From: Methanofollis liminatans DSM 4140
GTDB taxonomy: Archaea > Halobacteriota > Methanomicrobia > Methanomicrobiales > Methanofollaceae
Direction of reading: 5' to 3'
DNA: 64,000 nucleotides
NCBI RefSeq assembly: GCF_000275865.1
Contig: NZ_CM001555.1
Span: 1,762,967 to 1,826,966 of the forward strand
Part shown: piece after piece, positions 58,561 through 64,000 of the stretch
Layout of the letters: every line of letters starts with the position of its first letter
How positions within the stretch are numbered: the stretch's first letter is position 1
The notes under the pieces: model-generated
What the model was told of the DNA's origin: nothing
The model's input: the letters and a program-made list of their open reading frames with translations, nothing else
Databases searched by the model: none
Position numbers and translations under genes: made by a program

Positions 58561-61065
58561 ATGAATCGAAGAAAAACAATATTTTATGAGTATCTAAAGG
58601 GTACCGGATCGAGAATATGGAGTAAAACCGGCATTGCCGTATTGGTTCTTCTCTTCTTCTGCGGTCTCCTGATCGCGCCGGCATCAGCAGGAATGACCAC
58701 ACAGGAAGTGACCGTCATAAAACTCGCAGCCGATGGATCGACGGTGCTCAACCAGACGACGGTCGACTGGCAGTGGATGATGGAGAACCTGCCGGTGGTC
58801 GGCGATGGAGAAACGATCTATTATAACCAGGGGCCGATCTTCGAGGATGCGTGGAACGAGGTCCACCCCGGCGAGACCTATGATCCCTGGAACCCGACCG
58901 AGGACGTGAACCTGGTCTACAAGGACCACGGGGAGTTCATGGGCACCAATGTTTCGGATCTGATCGACCTTGTCGGCGGTGCCGAACCAACCGACAGGGT
59001 GAAATTCACGTCATCAGACGGGTTGACGAAGACGTGGCCCGCGGACTATATCATAAACCCCAACCCCAGGCAGGGGCCGTTCTGCCTCGCCTGGTATCAC
59101 GGGAAGGACACGGGATACGTGAACCAGAGTTTTTCCGATGGGATGCGCCTGTATTTCCTTGCCGAGACGACCAACACCGACGGTATGCATGTCTGGGGCA
59201 ACTATGACATGCACGAGTCGTGGGCTGAAGACTACTGGTATTATTATTCCGGGATCTACCCTTCGGCAAGCGGGGTCTCGGTCAAGTACGTCAAAACCGT
59301 TACGATCTACAGCAACGAAACGGCCGACGCCCCGGTAGCCGGGTTCACAGTCGACCCGCTCGGCGGTGAGGCCCCGTTGACGGTGCAGTTCACCGATACC
59401 TCAACGAACGCACCGACAACGTGGGAGTGGAACTTTGGCGACGGCGCGATATCCGATGAGCAGCACCCGGCACACACGTACCAGGATGAAGGCACCTATA
59501 CCGTGAGCCTGACCGTCTCGAACGAGTGGGGGAGCGACACCTGCACCGGCGAGAGCCCGATCACCGTCGATGCGGCCGGGCCGCACGAGCCGCGGATGTA
59601 CGTCGTCGACGGCGGCGGCGGCGCGGACTTCACCACCATCCAGGCGGCAGTGGACGCCGCCCGCGCGGGAGATACCGTCGTCGTGCGGGACGGGACCTAC
59701 CGGGAGAACGTGGCTATCGAAAAGGGCATTAAGGTCAGGTCGGAGAACGGACCGGAGAAGACGGTCATCCGCGTGGCGAGAACCGGGTCGAAGGACGATC
59801 ACGTGATCTCCGTGACGGCCGACGGCGTTGTTGTCAGCGGGTTTACCCTGCGGGATGCCGAGACGGGGGGCGCCGGCCTGGCGGTGCTCAATGCGACGGG
59901 AGGCACCTTCTCGGACCTGATCTGCACGAATAACAGCCACGGGATCTCCCTGCACGCATCGCCGGGCAACGAGATCCTGAACAGCGCCTGCAACAACTGT
60001 TACCGCGGCGTCGATCTCTATGAGGGGTCGGGCGATACGCTGGTGACCGGATGCAACCTGAGTTATAACGCCGATTATGGAATCTGGGCCGAAAATTCGA
60101 ATGGGAACCGGTTTACCTGGAACACCCTCCTCGGTGCGGAAGGCGGAGGGGCGATCAATCTCAGGACATCGTGCGACAACCTCGTCGCGTATAACGTCCT
60201 CGACTGCTTCAACCCGCAGGGAGCCCACTGTCTTGTGGTCGAATGGAGTGCGGTGAACAACACCATTTATATGAACGATTTCTTAAGCAGCGTGCTCCTC
60301 GCGACTGTCGATGCCGGGCCGAACACCTGGAACTCGACTGAACCGGTCTCCTATGTGTACGGGAACCGGACATATTCGGGGTATGTCGGGAACTACTGGG
60401 AGAACGTGAGCGGCCGCGGGTATACGGGCGAGGACGCGGACGGCGACGGGATCGGGGACACGATATATTCGTTGCGGGTCCATTCGCCGGAGTTCTCCCC
60501 CGCGTATGACCACCATCCCTTGATGGAGCGGTTCGAGAACTACGTGGGAGAGGGCGACGTGATCCCGCTTTCGAAGGGCTGGAATTTCATCTCAGTGCCG
60601 CGAATGCTTGCACCGGGATCGGATACGGCGTCGATCTTCTCCGGCGTCGATATGGGCGGCCACTCGATCTTCCGGTACGATCCGGCAACCGGGTGGGATG
60701 CGCTCAGTGCGGGTGATCCGATCGAACCCCTTGAGGCCTACTGGGTGTATGCGGAGATTTCTTCCAGCGTGCCGCTCGCCTTCGACACCGATCCAGTGAG
60801 CGTTCCCCCGGAGCGGACCCTTGGTACGGGATGGAACGCCGTTGGGTTTACCGATCCTGTCCCGACGTCGGCCAGAAACACCTTCCTCTCGGTGGAGGAC
60901 GACTGGAGCTGCGCCATTGGATTCGACGCCGCCGCACAGCGCTACGAGGTATCAATCATCAACGGGGCCGACGGGGACCACAGGGATGAGCGCAACCTGG
61001 AGCCGATGAACGGTTACTGGCTCTTTATGCGGTCTGCAGGGCATCTCTGCGCGATCAGTGGGTGA
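58561..61065 (+). CDS. Large secreted surface protein: N-terminal domain, PKD domain, right-handed beta-helix and C-terminal repeats
   Basis: 834 residues from the ATG at 58561 with GTGATC before it. Signal peptide to about residue 44 (ASA). Residues 45-255: a domain shared with the 62.5 kb protein (IYYNQGPIFEDAW, MRLYFLAE, SGVSVKYVKTVTIYS). Residues 260-340: PKD domain (GEAPLTVQFTDTSTNAPTTWEWNFGDG). Residues 345-660: beta-helix with NosD-like turns (TIQAAVDAARAGDTVVVRDGTY). Residues 670-834: two repeats around GWNFISVP and GWNAVGFT. It is probably an S-layer-associated adhesin or sensor on the cell surface. Confidence 0.9.
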   Translation: MNRRKTIFYEYLKGTGSRIWSKTGIAVLVLLFFCGLLIAPASAGMTTQEVTVIKLAADGSTVLNQTTVDWQWMMENLPVVGDGETIYYNQGPIFEDAWNEVHPGETYDPWNPTEDVNLVYKDHGEFMGTNVSDLIDLVGGAEPTDRVKFTSSDGLTKTWPADYIINPNPRQGPFCLAWYHGKDTGYVNQSFSDGMRLYFLAETTNTDGMHVWGNYDMHESWAEDYWYYYSGIYPSASGVSVKYVKTVTIYSNETADAPVAGFTVDPLGGEAPLTVQFTDTSTNAPTTWEWNFGDGAISDEQHPAHTYQDEGTYTVSLTVSNEWGSDTCTGESPITVDAAGPHEPRMYVVDGGGGADFTTIQAAVDAARAGDTVVVRDGTYRENVAIEKGIKVRSENGPEKTVIRVARTGSKDDHVISVTADGVVVSGFTLRDAETGGAGLAVLNATGGTFSDLICTNNSHGISLHASPGNEILNSACNNCYRGVDLYEGSGDTLVTGCNLSYNADYGIWAENSNGNRFTWNTLLGAEGGGAINLRTSCDNLVAYNVLDCFNPQGAHCLVVEWSAVNNTIYMNDFLSSVLLATVDAGPNTWNSTEPVSYVYGNRTYSGYVGNYWENVSGRGYTGEDADGDGIGDTIYSLRVHSPEFSPAYDHHPLMERFENYVGEGDVIPLSKGWNFISVPRMLAPGSDTASIFSGVDMGGHSIFRYDPATGWDALSAGDPIEPLEAYWVYAEISSSVPLAFDTDPVSVPPERTLGTGWNAVGFTDPVPTSARNTFLSVEDDWSCAIGFDAAAQRYEVSIINGADGDHRDERNLEPMNGYWLFMRSAGHLCAISG

Positions 61066-61070
61066 AATAG

Positions 61071-62162
61071 ATGAAACGAACAGGAACGACTGTATTGACA
61101 CTCATTCTTCTCTGTGCCCTGGTGACGGGGGCATGGGCGGTGCCCATCCTCCCCTGTGATTTCTGGGGCGACGTGACGATCAACGGACAACCGGCAGCGG
61201 CAGGGACAACGATCACCGCCCTGATCGACGGGGAGGTGTGCGGCGAGATCACGATGACGGAGGCCGGGAAATACGGTACCTATGCGGAGCTCGGGGAGAA
61301 ATTGGTGGTCCAGGGTAAGGACGGCGACGCGGGCAAGACGATCCGCTTCACCGTGGCCGGGACTGCGGCCGGACAGACGGCGACGTTTGTTGCTGGAGAC
61401 GCCCGGCGTCTCGACCTGAGTGTTTCGACGGGCGGCACCGGGGGTCCTTCTTCCGGCGGTGATTCAGGCGGTCCGTCCACCCCGGTGCAGAGCGGCACGC
61501 CGGTGTCGGCAGCCGCGGCGTCGTCGGCGGTGGGGACCGGAGTGCTCCAGACGACCTCGACGGGTGCGGTGACGGCGGCGCTGGCCGTGACAACGCAGGA
61601 CCGCACCTGCACGGTGAAGATAGCGCCGGGCGTGGTCGCCACCGGTGCCGACGGGGCGCCCCTCCAGGAGGTGACGGTGACGGCGTTGAGCGGGAGCGGC
61701 GTGCCGCCGGTGCCTGAGGGCACGACCTATGCATTTGCAGGCCGCGCCGTGACGTGCGGGCCTGCTGGGGCGACGTTCGATCCCGCGGTCACCCTCTCGT
61801 TCACGCTCAGCGAGGAGGAGTGGTCGCAGCTCTCGGCGGCGGATCTCTCCATCAAATGGTATGACGAGGAGACAGGGGCATGGGTCGACCTGCCGGTGGA
61901 GGTGGACGCGGCGACGCGGACGGTGACGGCGCGGGTCTCGCACTTCTCGGTCTTCGCCCTGTTCTCCCCGGAGAAGGAGGTAACGATGCCTTCACAGACG
62001 GTGGCGACACCGCAGACCACTGGCCAGGCCGGAGCGACCGCCGCACCGGCCGGTGATGCGGGCACGGGCGCATTTCCTTGGGCGGGACTGGCCGGTATCG
62101 CCGTGCTGATCGTCGCCGTCGGGGCGGTATATTCCTGGCGGAACAAAAAGCAGCAGCCGTGA
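61071..62162 (+). CDS. Secreted protein with Ig-like domains and C-terminal membrane anchor
   Basis: 363 residues. Signal peptide to about residue 23 (AWA). Residues 25-120: a beta domain with WGDVTINGQPAAAGTTITA and two Cys. A Gly/Ser/Thr/Ala-rich linker (120-160), then a ZU5-like domain (VTLSFTLSEEEWSQLSAADLSIKWYDEETGAW in parts, about 245-310). A Thr/Ala-rich stalk leads to one membrane helix (AGLAGIAVLIVAVGAVYSW) and a basic tail, an anchor typical of methanogen surface proteins. It follows the large surface protein by 5 bases and is co-transcribed. Confidence 0.88.
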   Translation: MKRTGTTVLTLILLCALVTGAWAVPILPCDFWGDVTINGQPAAAGTTITALIDGEVCGEITMTEAGKYGTYAELGEKLVVQGKDGDAGKTIRFTVAGTAAGQTATFVAGDARRLDLSVSTGGTGGPSSGGDSGGPSTPVQSGTPVSAAAASSAVGTGVLQTTSTGAVTAALAVTTQDRTCTVKIAPGVVATGADGAPLQEVTVTALSGSGVPPVPEGTTYAFAGRAVTCGPAGATFDPAVTLSFTLSEEEWSQLSAADLSIKWYDEETGAWVDLPVEVDAATRTVTARVSHFSVFALFSPEKEVTMPSQTVATPQTTGQAGATAAPAGDAGTGAFPWAGLAGIAVLIVAVGAVYSWRNKKQQP

Positions 62163-62502
62163 TCGGGTTTGCGCGCGGGGGAGGGGGGCCCCGCACCCCT
62201 GTACCCACGCCCTCTTTTTTTCCCGTGTATCGAGTTATTCAGGATTCATCCCGGTTTATGCGGCGGCGCCGGGGAACGGGGGATGTTTGAACGAAGGATC
62301 AGCGAGAAATTAATATAATATTTATATGAATCCATTTGATTTTGATAAAATACAGGCATTTTTTGCCCGTATGTGGACTGGGGAGGATTATTGCGGGATT
62401 TGGAGAGAATTAACCATATAAATTTAATATAACTCATTTATTAAACCCATCGATTATATTGTTGGACATTTAATGCTCAATTAATAAACGGAGAATTAAA
62501 AA
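62163..62502. other. Intergenic stretch: terminator and AT-rich promoter, no gene
   Basis: 340 bases. A G/C-rich foldback (GGGGGGCCCCGCACCCC near 62184) is followed by T7 at 62215-62221, a likely terminator. From 62300 on the DNA is strongly AT-rich, with box A candidates (AATATTTATATG at about 62319, TTTAATATAAC at about 62423). Confidence 0.6.
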
Positions 62503-63678
62503 ATGCTGTTCAGGAAGATGTCATCTTCGTACAGGACCATACTCATCGCGGCCCTGATACTGAGCGTCGCACTGGTTTTACCGGTCGCGGCAGTGACGAC
62601 AAGCATAACTGTGACGAAATACGCGGACAACAACTACTCGCAGAGCGTCGACGCCGAGACCTTCAATCTCTCACAGCTGCGGACGCTCTCGTCGGTCTAC
62701 AGCAACGGCCCGGTCTATATGCAGGGTCCGACCTTCGATTCGAACGACCCCTGGGGCGACGGCGGCCAGAACATGATCAACTTCTATGGTCACAACGGCT
62801 CGCGGGTCAGCAACATCACCGATGAAGTCGGTGGCATGAGCGACGGTGACGAACTCAAGGTCCAGTCAAGCGACGGGTTCTCCCTCTACTTCGGCTACGA
62901 CAACGTCTACGCACCGGACAGCAGTCAGGGCGACATGATCGTCGCCTGGTGGGACTCGGATTACGGTTTCGTCCCCGATTACACCTACGGCATGAGGCTC
63001 TTCTTCTACACCCCGCCCTCCTCCTACGGCGTCGACGATTCGCTCAACCTGACACTCCGCGATATGGAGGCGTCGTTCGATCCCTGGTACCGTCACAACT
63101 ACAGCCTGACCTGGCCTTCGGCAAAGGGCCTCTCGTCAAAGTACGTCCAGTACCTGAAGATCTACCCCCCGCACCGCTACGACTTCAACACCACCGGCGA
63201 CACCGTCGAGTACGCGTACGAGGGCGATGTGGACGGAGTGCCAGGCACCAGCACCGTGCCAAGCACCGCGTTCAGCAGCACCGCAAACATCGCCGCCGAT
63301 GACAGCGTCTCGTATCAGACCGATAGCGAGAACGAGGGGGAGTACGCCGCCCAGCGTTTCGTCTTCAATGTCGCCGAGAGTGCGGGCAACATCGAGAAAA
63401 TTGCCGTCACCTGGGTCGGGACCGGTACAAATGCCGGTGACACCGACGGCGCCGACCTCTACATCTGGAATGGCAGTAACTATGAACTCCTGCAGAGCAG
63501 TACCAGCAGCAGCGAGGTCACACTCTCAGGAGAGAAGACCTCAAGCATCAGCGACTACATCAACGACGGCAACGTCACGGTGCTTGTGAAGCAGAAGAGT
63601 GCATCAAATGGAGATGATGCATCGACTCTTGCAACCGACTACGTAAAGTTCGTGGTGACTCATCACCACGCCAACTAA
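62503..63678 (+). CDS. Secreted surface protein with the same N-terminal domain as the 58.5 kb protein
   Basis: 391 residues, GGAGA upstream of the ATG. Signal peptide to about residue 29 (VAA). Residues 30-230 match the N-terminal domain of the 834-residue protein: NGPVYMQGPTFDSNDPW against NQGPIFEDAWNEV, then DDGDELKVQSSDGFSLYFG-like, TYGMRLFFYTP and GLSSKYVQYLKIYPP. Residues 235-391 form a beta-sandwich with repeats of NIEKIAVTWVGTGTN and LYIWNGSNYELLQSS, like a BNR/lectin-type or DUF-type wall domain. No C-terminal membrane anchor was found. Unknown function; cell surface. Confidence 0.85.
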   Translation: MLFRKMSSSYRTILIAALILSVALVLPVAAVTTSITVTKYADNNYSQSVDAETFNLSQLRTLSSVYSNGPVYMQGPTFDSNDPWGDGGQNMINFYGHNGSRVSNITDEVGGMSDGDELKVQSSDGFSLYFGYDNVYAPDSSQGDMIVAWWDSDYGFVPDYTYGMRLFFYTPPSSYGVDDSLNLTLRDMEASFDPWYRHNYSLTWPSAKGLSSKYVQYLKIYPPHRYDFNTTGDTVEYAYEGDVDGVPGTSTVPSTAFSSTANIAADDSVSYQTDSENEGEYAAQRFVFNVAESAGNIEKIAVTWVGTGTNAGDTDGADLYIWNGSNYELLQSSTSSSEVTLSGEKTSSISDYINDGNVTVLVKQKSASNGDDASTLATDYVKFVVTHHHAN

Positions 63679-63680
63679 CC

Positions 63681-63695
63681 TTTTTTCTTTTCTTT
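63681..63695 (+). terminator. T-rich run after the surface protein gene
   Basis: TTTTTTCTTTTCTTT directly follows the stop codon at 63676-63678 and lies upstream of the next start, so it may act as a partial terminator. Confidence 0.45.
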
Positions 63696-63707
63696 ATGGT
63701 GATTACG

Positions 63708-64000
63708 ATGAAAAAATCGATTGGAACATTTTGCCTTATCCTACTTGCTCTCCTCGTCGCACCGACAGCGGCGACAACCCTCTACGTCGACGACGACGGT
63801 GGAGATGGGATCTACACCACCATCCAGGCTGCTCATGACGCCGCCTCGTCAGGCGATACGATCTGTATCCTGCCCGGCACGTACCCAAGATTTGCGATCA
63901 GAATACCTCACCTGACATTCCAGAGCAGAGATGGAGTAGATTCTGTCATCATAGACTGTCAGGATGGTGAGGGACTCAGGATCCCAGAAGGAAGCACTAA
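63708..64000 (+). CDS. Secreted beta-helix protein, NosD-like (partial, runs off the window)
   Basis: 97 complete codons and 2 bases seen, beginning at the ATG at 63708 with GGTGATTACG before it. A signal peptide to about residue 23 (TAA) is followed by TLYVDDDGGDGIYTTIQAAHDAASSG in parts and DTICILPGTY, the standard start of NosD-type beta-helix proteins, as in the central part of the 58.5 kb protein. The product is likely exported to the cell surface; the C-terminal part is unknown. Confidence 0.85.
   Translation, partial: MKKSIGTFCLILLALLVAPTAATTLYVDDDGGDGIYTTIQAAHDAASSGDTICILPGTYPRFAIRIPHLTFQSRDGVDSVIIDCQDGEGLRIPEGST

Noticed and set aside
1-64000. CRISPR array, prophage or insertion sequence
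   Set aside because: No evenly spaced short repeats with unique spacers, no integrase, capsid or transposase gene was found. The long repeat is the only mobile-like element.

Overview
The window comes from a hydrogenotrophic methanogen, most likely of the order Methanomicrobiales. Two things point there: archaeal-type information genes (aIF1, aIF6, S19e, L21e, L31e, L39e, L18Ae, RpoF, PDCD5, SRP54/FtsY, an RNase P protein, TrmY/Pus10) and a methanogen-type [NiFe] hydrogenase with F420-non-reducing (Mvh-like) subunits. Coding DNA is GC-rich. Promoters show AT-rich box A elements, and many starts have GGTGA-type ribosome binding sites. The genus (Methanofollis or Methanoculleus would fit) cannot be fixed from the sequence alone.

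Region by region. 1-5.1 kb: a minus-strand operon for uptake of an iron chelate or corrinoid (binding protein, permease, ATPase), a methyltransferase and an AmrS-like radical SAM enzyme. The C-terminus of the radical SAM enzyme runs into a segment resembling the operon's own binding protein. 5.1-6.2 kb: no gene; a long dispersed repeat, then tRNA-Phe. 6.3-20.6 kb: housekeeping genes (DHH phosphoesterase, MetRS, AlkD-like repair protein, LeuRS, a PIN-ATPase-KH protein, HisI), two acetyltransferases and tRNA-Arg.

20.6-32.2 kb is the most unusual stretch. A prepilin peptidase is divergent from a long plus-strand gene string: ferredoxin, V4R protein, hydrogenase small and large subunits, two Roadblock/LC7 proteins, a PATAN-like protein, a MinD/ParA-type ATPase, an unknown two-domain protein, a secretion/pilus ATPase and two TadC/ArlJ-like membrane proteins. 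It looks like a redox enzyme, a signalling module and a surface filament or secretion machine joined in one locus.

32.5-45.3 kb: mixed metabolism and stress genes (aIF1, CobQ, nucleotidyltransferase, CBS-ParB protein, Hsp20, FKBP-like protein, exonuclease VII, PurN, RNase P protein) and a CRM-domain gene with no normal start codon. 45.4-54.8 kb: a near-continuous translation, transcription and protein-targeting operon from S19e to KsgA. 54.8-57.3 kb: a second copy of the 5 kb repeat in opposite orientation, a small membrane protein and an ABC ATPase. These separate KsgA from the MTQ2 methyltransferase that commonly follows it in archaea. 57.9-64 kb: an orphan histidine-kinase ATPase fragment and a cluster of secreted surface proteins with PKD, beta-helix and Ig-like domains.
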